From Paludibacteraceae bacterium (lineage in GTDB: Bacteria > Bacteroidota > Bacteroidia > Bacteroidales > Paludibacteraceae), in contig CAJOIZ010000018.1 in NCBI GenBank assembly GCA_905234835.1, positions 1 through 64,000 on the forward strand: a DNA stretch of 64,000 nucleotides, written 5' to 3'. The notes beneath the pieces were generated by a model. It was given only the letters and a program-made list of their open reading frames with translations. It was not told where the DNA came from and did no database searches. Numbering within the stretch: the stretch's first letter is position 1; each line of letters opens with the position of its first letter. Shown here piece by piece: positions 44,305-51,727 of this stretch. A program made the translations under genes and the position numbers.

Positions 44305-44389
44305 AGAATACAGCAAGCGCGGGGGTTGTAACCAACAAAAATTCAAAAGTACACAACTTTGTGGTCCACAAAGTTGTGTACTTTGTTTT
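44305..44389 (+). promoter_or_regulatory. Direct repeat copy 2 with 39-bp palindromic operator D
   Basis: The same 85-bp segment as at 42320. The palindrome at 44346-44384 has the same 19-bp arms around a central T, so it is the exact reverse complement of copy 1. It covers the -33 element (GTTG, 44373-44376) of ATPase D. Confidence 0.8.
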
Positions 44390-44404
44390 GTTCTTGTAAT
44401 TTTG
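44373..44404 (+). promoter_or_regulatory. Promoter of ATPase D
   Basis: GTTG at 44373-44376 and TAATTTTG at 44397-44404 with a 20-bp spacer; the -33 lies inside the palindrome. Confidence 0.75.
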
Positions 44405-44426
44405 CGGCGTAAAAAATGAAAGTATT

Positions 44427-45542
44427 ATGAACAAGAGTTTTGTTTACGGGATGTTTGTGGATGGAGACAACTTCACCGACCGGGTAAAAGAGACAAGAAG
44501 GCTCAAAATGGATTTTGAGCATGGTATGAATGTGATTCTTATTTCCCCACGTCGTATGGGAAAGACATCCCTGGTGAAGCATGTGCAGGGTTTGGTGGAC
44601 GAGGAACAGGTGAAAGTTGTTTATATGGATATCTACGATTGCAGGAGTGAGTATGACTTTTACAATCGCTTTGCAGAGACACTGATGAGACAAACGGCAT
44701 CCCATGCTGATTTGGTTATGAAGAACATCAAAGAGTTTTTGGTACGGCTCTCTCCTAAAATATCCTTTTCGGCCGACCCGCTCAATGAGTATTCCATTTC
44801 ATTAGGCATAACGCCGAAAGATTACAGTCCCGAAGAGATTTTGTCATTACCTGAAATCATATCAAAGAAAATCGGCAAGCACATTGTAGTGTGTATTGAT
44901 GAGTTTCAACAAGTCGGCGAATTCCCAGACTCACTGACCGTACAAAAACGTATGCGCGGTGTATGGCAGTTACAGCATAATGTGTCGTATTGTCTGTTTG
45001 GCAGTAAGAAACATCTGCTGACAGAAATCTTCCAAAGCAAACGGATGCCGTTTTACCAGTTTGGCGACACTGTTTACTTGGAGCCGATTCCCACAGACGA
45101 GTGGGTACCCTTTATCTGTTCGCGCTTTGAGCAGCAGAAAAAACACATAAGTGCGGAGCATGCCACAAAGATCTGTGAGATGGTTCAGAATCATTCTTCA
45201 TACGTGCAGCAATTGGCGTGGAATGTACTGCTGAACACGGATGCGGAGGTGACAGACGAAGTGCTGTGTGAATCCATGCGGGACATGATAACCCACAATA
45301 CAGCATTGTTTTTGCAGCAAACAGAAGGACTGACGACTTATCAAATGAATTTTCTGCGTGCAGTAACAAAAGGCGTGCATAAGGATTTCGCTTCCCAAGA
45401 AGTATTAGACGAGTACCGTTTAGGATCGAAATCCAATGTTACGCGCCTTGTCAATGTGTTGATGAACAAGGAACTGATAGAACGGCGTGAGGACGGCATC
45501 TATATTGCCGATCCCGTTTTAGAGATTTGGCTACGGGAATAA
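44427..45542 (+). CDS. ATPase_2-type AAA ATPase (ATPase D)
   Basis: 371 residues, the shorter type without a nuclease-like C-terminus. Walker A SPRRMGKTSLV is at 40-50 and Walker B HIVVCIDEFQQ near 152-162, with YCLFGSKKHL as sensor region. The C-terminal 70 residues form a winged helix (ASQEVLDEYRLGSKSNVTRL...LIERREDGIYIADP). Its stop codon overlaps the start of the double-hairpin repeat array at 45541. A deleted copy of the same locus seems to lie at 42320-42453. Confidence 0.88.
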   Translation: MNKSFVYGMFVDGDNFTDRVKETRRLKMDFEHGMNVILISPRRMGKTSLVKHVQGLVDEEQVKVVYMDIYDCRSEYDFYNRFAETLMRQTASHADLVMKNIKEFLVRLSPKISFSADPLNEYSISLGITPKDYSPEEILSLPEIISKKIGKHIVVCIDEFQQVGEFPDSLTVQKRMRGVWQLQHNVSYCLFGSKKHLLTEIFQSKRMPFYQFGDTVYLEPIPTDEWVPFICSRFEQQKKHISAEHATKICEMVQNHSSYVQQLAWNVLLNTDAEVTDEVLCESMRDMITHNTALFLQQTEGLTTYQMNFLRAVTKGVHKDFASQEVLDEYRLGSKSNVTRLVNVLMNKELIERREDGIYIADPVLEIWLRE

Positions 45543-45745
45543 CAGACAAGCGGCTCTGGGGAGCCGTGTCAGAATAATATTCAGACGCAATAAACATAGA
45601 AGAAAGCGGCTCCAAGCTGCTACAAGAGACGAAAGGGCTGCGAATTAAATTCGCAGGCAATAAAAGAAAAAGACTGAAGGCTATCCGTGGGGGTAGCCTT
45701 CTGGTGGGATAGAGGTGCGGATAATATCCGCAAGCAATGAACAAA
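45541..45745. repeat. Double-hairpin repeat array, three units
   Basis: Each unit has a G+C-rich stem (GCGGCTC..GGGAGCCG; AGCGGCTCCAAGCTGCT; GGCTATCCGTGGGGGTAGCC), then an A+T-centred palindrome (CTGCGAATTAAATTCGCAG; GCGGATAATATCCGC; TCAGAATAATATTCAGA), then GCAATRAAC. This resembles REP/BIME-type non-autonomous repeats. No coding function is seen, and 45746-45878 holds nothing further that I recognise. Confidence 0.8.
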
Positions 45746-45878
45746 ACCTATATAACGGAGGCGCTGGAGGGTGGATAGTCAAGAAAAGACGGAACGCTGC
45801 GCTCTATCGGAGATAGTGAGGTTAGTTCACAATCACTTTCTCTGTGCCGATGGATGTGCAGGTAATGTGGATATTGCG

Positions 45879-46052
45879 TTACATCACATTATATATTTTC
45901 ACTTGCCCGCCTCTTTCATAGGAATATGAAACATCAACTCCATGTGAACATCTGTAACACACACCATGAATGCCACCGGCATTGCCTTCTTCAACTGTTA
46001 TCATAATAGGGTTACCACAATGTTTGCAGGCTACTGAAAAAGTTGTTGACAT
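45879..46052 (-). CDS. 57-residue zinc-ribbon protein of the RiPP-like cluster
   Basis: It starts MSTTFSVACKHCGNPIMITV and carries two CxxC pairs (CKHC, CYRC) typical of a zinc ribbon or rubredoxin knuckle. It has no signal peptide. It begins 34 bp after the kinase-like gene on the same strand and is the last gene of the radical-SAM cluster. Its role is unknown; it may bind metal or assist the maturase. Confidence 0.65.
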   Translation of the reverse strand: MSTTFSVACKHCGNPIMITVEEGNAGGIHGVCYRCSHGVDVSYSYERGGQVKIYNVM

Positions 46053-46086
46053 CGTCTTTGTATATTATTCGTTAAATTTGAATCAC

Positions 46087-46923
46087 TTAATATTTTTGAG
46101 ACACACTTGGTAATATGTAATTCCTTATGTCAAATCCATATTCCAAGAACATGTTATCTATAAATTGAAAATCCACAGGCTGATGCAATACGCCTGCAAT
46201 ATAGTTAATCAAGCGGTAAGTGTCAATGACTTCCCGGTCAAACAAATCCGGCACATGTCTGGCATAATCCTCTTTTGAATACGGATGTTGCGGAGTGTGG
46301 CAAAGTTCAAAGTCTAACAATTCCAATGCCCAAGTGAGGTTTTCAAAAGTCAATGCATTATGCAACACACCATTATCGTGCATGATTTTGAGATTGCGGA
46401 TAAGCACATTGGCTGCGATGAGATAATCTTCCTGATAGGATTTGTCATTCAGTTTATCCCACTTTTGCACCTCTTTCCAAATCTGTTCCGGTCTCATAAA
46501 TCCTGCATCTGCAATACGATAAGGACACTCGACATTGTATTGTAGCAAACACGGATTAAGCGTTTCGTTTGTTTGCGGAATATAGATAGGGTAATCCAAT
46601 TCCAACACACATTCCATTTGATTGGTCTTGATACCCAGTGCTTGCACATCCTGACCACAGTAGAAATCGCGCAAGGCATCCTCTTTTCGCAATAGTCCCC
46701 AGACATCTGTCGGCATCTCGGGTGTATAGAGAAAACGGTATTCAGAATATGAGAGACCATTTCCTTTGCTTATGATATATCTGCCATCTTCATATCTGTC
46801 AACGATAAAACTACGGCAGTGAATAGGAGAAACACAATACATATCCTTATCTCCTTGTTCATAAATGAGGTAGGGATATACATTTATGCAATGTTTCGTT
46901 TTTGAAAGGATTATGTATTCCAT
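46087..46923 (-). CDS. Kinase-like protein in a radical-SAM peptide cluster
   Basis: 278 residues from the ATG at 46923 (MEYIILSKTKHCIN). The segment KIMHDNGVLHNALTFENLTW followed by ALELLDFELC resembles the catalytic loop and metal-binding DFx of protein-kinase/phosphotransferase folds. The catalytic Asp of HxD is replaced (HNA), so it may be a pseudokinase. No membrane segments. It lies between the precursor-like peptide and the zinc-ribbon gene. Identification is tentative. Confidence 0.6.
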   Translation of the reverse strand: MEYIILSKTKHCINVYPYLIYEQGDKDMYCVSPIHCRSFIVDRYEDGRYIISKGNGLSYSEYRFLYTPEMPTDVWGLLRKEDALRDFYCGQDVQALGIKTNQMECVLELDYPIYIPQTNETLNPCLLQYNVECPYRIADAGFMRPEQIWKEVQKWDKLNDKSYQEDYLIAANVLIRNLKIMHDNGVLHNALTFENLTWALELLDFELCHTPQHPYSKEDYARHVPDLFDREVIDTYRLINYIAGVLHQPVDFQFIDNMFLEYGFDIRNYILPSVSQKY

Positions 46924-46980
46924 ATACAATTACAAAATTTGTTGCCCTTGTTTTGGCTTAGATCGTTAAATAAACAATAA

Positions 46981-47013
46981 GTCATGGAGGAGTACTTTCC
47001 CCTCCTCCATGAC
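46981..47013 (-). terminator. Strong hairpin after the precursor peptide gene
   Basis: GTCATGGAGGAG pairs perfectly with CTCCTCCATGAC (12 bp, 9-base loop), 12 bp after the peptide stop on the minus strand, followed by TTATTGTTTATTT. It is suited to partial termination or 3'-end protection, so that the short peptide mRNA is more abundant than the downstream genes. Confidence 0.7.
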
Positions 47014-47025
47014 AACAAACATGCA

Positions 47026-47130
47026 TTAAGGCATACGAGCCATAATACCGCAACCGGCTTGGTCATACTTTGAGCAGCCAGCCATGCTAACAACGTTAGA
47101 GATTGCGCTAATTCCAAGTTCTACTTTCAT
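47026..47130 (-). CDS. Probable RiPP precursor peptide, 34 residues
   Basis: The peptide begins MKVELGISAISNVVS and ends with a core-like stretch containing AGCSKYDQAGCG and a basic tail ending RMP. It has two cysteines eight residues apart, a hydrophobic leader-like start, and no signal peptide. The gene follows the radical-SAM maturase stop by 49 bp on the same strand and is followed by a strong hairpin, as is common for ribosomal peptide precursors. Two Cys plus radical-SAM chemistry suggest thioether or other crosslinks, but the product is unknown. Confidence 0.65.
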   Translation of the reverse strand: MKVELGISAISNVVSMAGCSKYDQAGCGIMARMP

Positions 47131-47179
47131 AATAGTAAGAATTTAGATGGTTATAGGTGTACTGACCGGGAGACACCAT

Positions 47180-48718
47180 TTATCCCTTTGTAGAATATAA
47201 GCGTTGCAGAGTTACCTTGGCCTTCGGTAAGCGTTGCAATGCCTCTACAAATTGTTCTCGTGTTAGTTCTGTATAGTTATTCATTAGTTTTTGCGCCAAA
47301 TTATACCTCGCTTTTGCCATATAACAATTGGTTTCGGCAGGTTTACAATAATCGTTGTGTTCAACATAATTACATCCAGAACAAAGACTGCAAAAAGCGC
47401 AATATGGAAAATCACCACAGCCAACATACTGTGAAACTTTACTTTGTTTCCATCTTACGCATTCTGAATTATTCAACACTTCCATCAATGTTATTTCACG
47501 GAGATTTCCCAATATCAAAGGGAATGCACAACAAGGTTTTACTTCTCCATTAGGTGACATGCAAAAGGAATTCTTCCCTGCTTTACATGCCGTAATGTTT
47601 TTGTTAATAGGAACCCCGCCAAAATTTGGAACTTCTTTCCCTACATATAGTGATATGGTCTTATCTCTCAATACGACTTGCAGTTGTCCTTCTGTCAATC
47701 TTAATTGTTTGGCGCAAATGTCACCATCGTTGGATTCTGTGATATTGATTTCAAATTGCGGCTGTGCGCCATATTGCTTGGCAAGGTCGGCTACCATATA
47801 ATATGTATGCAAATTGGGTTGCATCACACAGCATTTTAGATTCATCGGCACTGCGAGTTCGGACAATTCTTTAACTACTTGCATTGACTTTTCCCAAGAA
47901 CCTTTGACACGGGTAATGGTATCATGGTCTTCCGCCACTCCGCTGTAAATGCTGACTCCAACCAAACGCGGGAAATAGTCTGCCAACCGTTTTATATCTT
48001 TGGTTATTCGTTGTCCGTTAGTGAACACATCAAAAGCGATTTCATTTTTGTAGAGATAATCAATTATGTCCCAAGCGTTTTTGTTTGAGAACGGGTCGCC
48101 ACCTGTGAGACAAACTTTGACAAGCCCCAACTCTATCATCTCATCAATGATACGCTTGTATTCATCAAGTGTCAGTTCCTGAAAGTCTCCACGATGGCTG
48201 ACTTCTTGGTCATTACGTGTTGCTCCCGGATTGTAGCAATGAATGCACATCTCACTGCAACGATAGGTCAACTCAAACATTACAGAGCAAACCGTGTTTC
48301 CGTTATCAACAGCATCAAAATACCGTTGTTCTGCATTTGATGTATCCATTGGCAATTTTTCTACAGTCGGTTTGTCTATCCATGCCTGTTGGGACTTTCT
48401 TGCGGCGGACAATTGTCGGCGGAGCTGTATTACTTCATCTTCTGAATAGATATGGTCTGTGAGCAGCCCAATATTACATAATGTGTCAAAGAAAGGTTGC
48501 AATGATTCAAGAGCGATGTTTGTTGTTTGCGCAATGTTGTTTATGTCAATTTCTCCATAACGACCTGCTGCAAGAATGTGTCCGACTACATCAGCGGAAT
48601 AACTCTCCAAGAAGAAACTATAACCTGCCAAGAGGTTGTACATGATAGCGACATGCTTTTCAGCATTGTATCTTCCACAAGTCCAACGAGGACGAAGATA
48701 TTTTGATTTGCTTTTCAT
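47180..48718 (-). CDS. PqqD-like/radical SAM/SPASM peptide maturase
   Basis: 512 residues. Residues about 15-90 form a PqqD-like peptide-recognition domain (NLLAGYSFFLESYSADVVGHI, ending in CNIGLLTD). The radical SAM cluster motif is CSEMCIHC (C154, C158, C161), followed by CLTGGDPFSN. The C-terminal SPASM region (about 375-480) has more than ten cysteines (CKAGKNSFCMSPNGEVKPCC; CGDFPYCAFCSLCSGC) for auxiliary Fe-S clusters. It should modify the 34-residue peptide encoded 49 bp downstream. No exporter or protease gene is present in the cluster. Confidence 0.88.
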   Translation of the reverse strand: MKSKSKYLRPRWTCGRYNAEKHVAIMYNLLAGYSFFLESYSADVVGHILAAGRYGEIDINNIAQTTNIALESLQPFFDTLCNIGLLTDHIYSEDEVIQLRRQLSAARKSQQAWIDKPTVEKLPMDTSNAEQRYFDAVDNGNTVCSVMFELTYRCSEMCIHCYNPGATRNDQEVSHRGDFQELTLDEYKRIIDEMIELGLVKVCLTGGDPFSNKNAWDIIDYLYKNEIAFDVFTNGQRITKDIKRLADYFPRLVGVSIYSGVAEDHDTITRVKGSWEKSMQVVKELSELAVPMNLKCCVMQPNLHTYYMVADLAKQYGAQPQFEINITESNDGDICAKQLRLTEGQLQVVLRDKTISLYVGKEVPNFGGVPINKNITACKAGKNSFCMSPNGEVKPCCAFPLILGNLREITLMEVLNNSECVRWKQSKVSQYVGCGDFPYCAFCSLCSGCNYVEHNDYCKPAETNCYMAKARYNLAQKLMNNYTELTREQFVEALQRLPKAKVTLQRLYSTKG

Positions 48719-48960
48719 TTATCCCTTTGTATTTGTTTTGTTGCTATATTGGCAAATTTCTTTTGTCGCATTTGCCTTTAGTGTCGTCTCATTAGATTCT
48801 GAGTCCAACATATATAAGGAGCGACTATATGTTCGTTTATGTGTTTGTTGCTTGAAATATTCCTACAAAATTACAGAGAATCGGGTCAAATGCCATAAGG
48901 CTTTTAGGGGCTTATTTTATCGGGCTTAATTTCAACATGTTACACGACAATAAAAAAGAT
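48719..48960. other. Upstream region of the radical-SAM gene
   Basis: A+T-rich, no supported gene. CAAAATTA at 48866-48873 could be a minus-strand -7 element, but no -33 pairs with it at the proper distance. Confidence 0.4.
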
Positions 48961-49047
48961 GTGAACTTCTGCGTTTCTGGTTATATTGTTATATTGGTTC
49001 TTTCGGGCTTGGACTCCCATCACTTCCAATATATGCAGAAAGTTCAC
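48961..49047 (-). other. Structured intergenic element, copy A
   Basis: Nested inverted repeats: GTGAACTTCTGC (48961-48972) with GCAGAAAGTTCAC (49035-49047), ATATTGG (48991-48997) with CCAATAT (49026-49032), and an inner GGG/CCC. A related element with compensating changes lies at 51541-51620. It is about 240 bp upstream of the radical-SAM start. The DNA from 49048 to 49261 holds no supported gene. Confidence 0.5.
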
Positions 49048-49261
49048 ACCTTACGGTGCAAACATTCGCATTATTTCGGAAAGTGATTTTCAAAGTGTCC
49101 AAGTTTGAAAGAATCCTCAATAAGCAAATGCTCGATTTATGTATGTTGTTGCACCGTTTTATGGTGCGGGGTGTTTCATAGGCGGATGATTATTTGTGTT
49201 TGTTAGTGTTGTAGAATATTTTTAAGGTCTTTTTTGTACTGCGAGGAAAAGACAATCGTTC

Positions 49262-49471
49262 TCATTGCACGGCTTTCAGGTATTCCTCAAACGTGTGACA
49301 TACAACCCCTTTGCCGCTTTGAATCTCTTTGATTACCTTGCGGGTTTTCTTCTCTGCGGCAGACATCGCCGGGGTTGTACTGGTTTTGAACAATCCCAAT
49401 GACAACAGGAAATCCAACGCCTTCTGCGCTACACTGCTGCGTGCGTCATAAGTCAAAGTGATGGTTGCCAT
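49262..49471 (-). CDS. Orphan antitoxin-like small protein
   Basis: 69 residues from the ATG at 49471, which has a rare canonical AGGAGG ribosome-binding site 7-8 bp upstream; the open frame extends further but that site decides the start. MATITLTYDARSSVAQKALD and IQSGKGVVCHTFEEYLKA match the pattern of small Bacteroidales antitoxins of RelE-type pairs. No toxin gene follows. Possibly a solitary antitoxin or regulator. Confidence 0.65.
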   Translation of the reverse strand: MATITLTYDARSSVAQKALDFLLSLGLFKTSTTPAMSAAEKKTRKVIKEIQSGKGVVCHTFEEYLKAVQ

Positions 49472-49525
49472 AGTTCTGTCCTCCTTTTGGTTGGTGTATA
49501 ATAAGTGCTGTTTCGTTTCAAGCGG

Positions 49526-49557
49526 CAAAGGTAGTTTATATTTTTAGGTTGTACAAA
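49526..49557 (-). promoter_or_regulatory. Promoter of the orphan antitoxin-like gene
   Basis: CAAAGGTA at 49526-49533 and CAAA at 49554-49557 with a 20-bp spacer, read on the minus strand. Confidence 0.75.
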
Positions 49558-49687
49558 TTTATGATTTATGGTTTATGATTTCAAATTGCAAATTTGTTGG
49601 GTTGGGGGTTACGGGATTACGGGATGCCGGTATTTCGAGATTTCGTCCTGTCGGGATTTCGGGAGCTTCGTTATTGCGGAGGGTTTT

Positions 49688-50021
49688 ACAGACGGCTCTG
49701 AGGAGCCGTGTCAGAATACTATTCCGAAGTAAAAAAAGAAAAACAATTGCATCTACAAGCGGCTATGGAGAGCCGTGTCAGAATAATATTCTGACGCAAT
49801 TAACATAGATAAAAGCTGCTCCCAGCCGCTACAAGAGACGAAAGGGCTGCGAATTATATTCGCAGGCAATAAAAGAAAAATACAGAAGGCTATCCGTGAG
49901 TGTAGCCTTCTGTTGTGATAGAGGTGCGGATAATATCCGCACGCAATGGACGATGCCATATTCTCTACAAGCGACTCTGGGGAACCAATGTCCGAATACT
50001 ATTCAGACGCAATAAACATAG
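49688..50021. repeat. Double-hairpin repeat array, five units
   Basis: Palindromes GTCAGAATAATATTCTGAC (49777-49795), CTGCGAATTATATTCGCAG (49847-49865) and TGCGGATAATATCCGCA (49925-49941), plus two degenerate ones (about 49709, 49990). Each is preceded by a G+C-rich stem and followed by GCAATNNAC or similar. Unit order and sequence closely parallel the array at 45541-45745. Just before it, 49600-49680 carries irregular CGGGATTTCGGGA-type tracts. Confidence 0.8.
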
Positions 50022-50170
50022 AAAAACACTTACCGACAACTGGCAGGCAGATTGGACAAATGAGAAGGGGCTGTCTAACAAGAGAATTTGTCAAGTAGTT
50101 TCTTGTTGATAACTTGTGCGAATGACTATAATGTGATTTACAATACGCTAATTGTATATCATATCAAAAC

Positions 50171-50209
50171 AAAGAGGCTAACTAACAAAACTTGTCAGAT
50201 AGCCTCTTT
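50171..50209. terminator. Terminator of the secreted paralogue pair
   Basis: AAAGAGGCTA (50171-50180) pairs with TAGCCTCTTT (50200-50209); A and T runs on both sides allow termination in either direction. It lies 24 bp after the stop of the 50233-50724 gene. Confidence 0.7.
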
Positions 50210-50232
50210 ACAGAAAAGGAAGTCAATAAGAA

Positions 50233-50724
50233 TCAATATTTCTTGAGGAGTTTGCCGAGTTTCTCACCCGTGCTTTCCATTCCATCTCCGAAAAGATTGA
50301 TGAGAGTTCCCATCCGGCCGCCTTTACCCACTACCTGTATGGTACACAACGGCTCGGAATCCTGCATACGGGAAAACACACACGTGGAATACACCGTACC
50401 TTTGCTATCTATCTGATTGACATGGATGCACAATTGATATTCTGCATCAGGCTGGTTGCCAACAAGCAGAAACCTATCCTCCATCTCATCCACCAGTCCG
50501 TTATAAAAGCACTTCATATAGTAGAGTGAGTCTTTGGCGAAGGCTTTTATCCAGTCGTGAAATTGCACATCGGTGTATCCGAGCATCTGTGTTTCTGAAA
50601 AATCGGTGGTCACATGCAATTTGTTGTGTCCTTTCAGGAAGTTCAAATCACCTTGCACCGTCTTTTGTGCTGCTATGTGGCATACGGACAGTGCTAACAG
50701 AATAGTCAAAAATATGCGGCTCAT
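50233..50724 (-). CDS. Secreted protein, unknown, paralogue of the next gene
   Basis: 163 residues with a signal peptide (MSRIFLTILLALSVCHIAAQ). The mature N-terminus VQGDLNFLKGHNKLHVTTDFSE resembles that of the upstream gene product (SGSLDFVNEAGKLAVFETDYS), so the two look like paralogues. It overlaps the upstream gene by 4 bp (ATGA) and is followed by a terminator. I do not recognise the family. Confidence 0.75.
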   Translation of the reverse strand: MSRIFLTILLALSVCHIAAQKTVQGDLNFLKGHNKLHVTTDFSETQMLGYTDVQFHDWIKAFAKDSLYYMKCFYNGLVDEMEDRFLLVGNQPDAEYQLCIHVNQIDSKGTVYSTCVFSRMQDSEPLCTIQVVGKGGRMGTLINLFGDGMESTGEKLGKLLKKY

Positions 50725-51485
50725 TTTTTCGCTTTTGCAAGTTTGAGGAGTTGGTTATAGAAAATCTCTTGATATACATTCATCAGGCGGATATTCTCGC
50801 TAGCTCCAGCATCACCTTTCACACGATTCACTTTGATGCGGCACACCTCTGTATTGGTTCTCACATCATTTACTATCATCGTACCTACCATAATGGCTCC
50901 GCCAGCCTTGGTTGCAGACTTGCTTAAGCCACCAACCAGCATCCGCGCGGCTGTTCCTCCGCCATTGCCCATATCCAATGTATCCAGTGTCAGTGACACT
51001 TTGTATGTAACATCCTTTTCGTCCGCGAAGACATAACCAAAATTCTCCAGTCTTTTCCTTCCTTTTTCGTCCTGCTGCACCGCTTGAGCAGTGGTCGCAT
51101 CAGCAATGAAACGCAGACCTTTCTTATTCTTCTTGTTGAACATACCAAAATTCGGTGTGAACATCTGCTTTGTCATAACTTCCTGCATTACATTATGCAT
51201 AGAATCATTCATTTCCATACCGTATTTCTGCAAATCTGATTCTGCTAACTGCTGTGAGAAATTCGGGTTCTCTTTCCGATATTGTTCAAGCGTCCCTAAT
51301 TCTCTTTCAACCACGTCATTGTCGCCGAACTCAACCACGAAGGTTTTGGAATAATCGGTCTCAAAGACCGCCAGTTTGCCTGCCTCGTTCACAAAATCAA
51401 GAGAACCGGACAACACTTCAAGTTTGCCTTGTGCAAACAATACTAACGGGCAGCAAAGGGCTGCGCAAATAAAAGTTTTTTTCAT
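50721..51485 (-). CDS. Secreted protein, unknown
   Basis: 254 residues with a signal peptide (MKKTFICAALCCPLVLFAQ). It contains a glycine-rich segment (DMGNGGGTAARMLVGGLSKS) after a beta-rich half and ends basic (KLAKAKK). First gene of a two-gene unit. A structured element (51541-51620) lies 56 bp upstream. The sequence gives no enzymatic motif. Confidence 0.75.
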   Translation of the reverse strand: MKKTFICAALCCPLVLFAQGKLEVLSGSLDFVNEAGKLAVFETDYSKTFVVEFGDNDVVERELGTLEQYRKENPNFSQQLAESDLQKYGMEMNDSMHNVMQEVMTKQMFTPNFGMFNKKNKKGLRFIADATTAQAVQQDEKGRKRLENFGYVFADEKDVTYKVSLTLDTLDMGNGGGTAARMLVGGLSKSATKAGGAIMVGTMIVNDVRTNTEVCRIKVNRVKGDAGASENIRLMNVYQEIFYNQLLKLAKAKK

Positions 51486-51540
51486 TCTAATAATAAATTA
51501 AAAGGTTGTTAAATAAGGTTATTTATACACACAAAGGTGT

Positions 51541-51620
51541 GTGCTTCTGCTTTTTTGCTTGTTCATGCTTATATCAAGTCTTTCGGACATTTACTTCCAT
51601 CTCATCCATTGATATGCAGT
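51541..51620 (-). other. Structured intergenic element, copy B
   Basis: It aligns with 48961-49047: CTTCTGC, then ATATCAA (51571-51577) pairing with TTGATAT (51609-51615), inner TCTTTCGGAC...ACTTCCATC with GGA/TCC, and ATATGCAG. The paired segments differ from copy A in a compensating way. Confidence 0.5.
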
Positions 51621-51690
51621 ACGTCTTTTACGGAAAATCTCAAACAGGAGGGCATTTCTTTTGTTTAACAGCAACGGTTGTAGGATGGTT

Positions 51691-51712
51691 TATAGGACGG
51701 CTATAGGACGGG
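51691..51712. repeat. 11-bp repeat TATAGGACGGC, two units
   Basis: Two adjacent 11-bp units (second ends GGG) lie downstream of the HAD gene. Same period as the other arrays but too short to judge alone. Confidence 0.5.
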
Positions 51713-51727
51713 GGATATGAGTATTAT

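Noticed and set aside
49688..50021. CRISPR array
   Set aside because: The units vary in sequence, are self-complementary throughout, and lack constant direct repeats with unique spacers. No cas genes are present.
51541..51620. Short peptide MDEMEVNVRKT encoded in element B (minus strand)
   Set aside because: Copy A does not keep the same frame, while the base-paired segments covary, so a structural explanation fits better.
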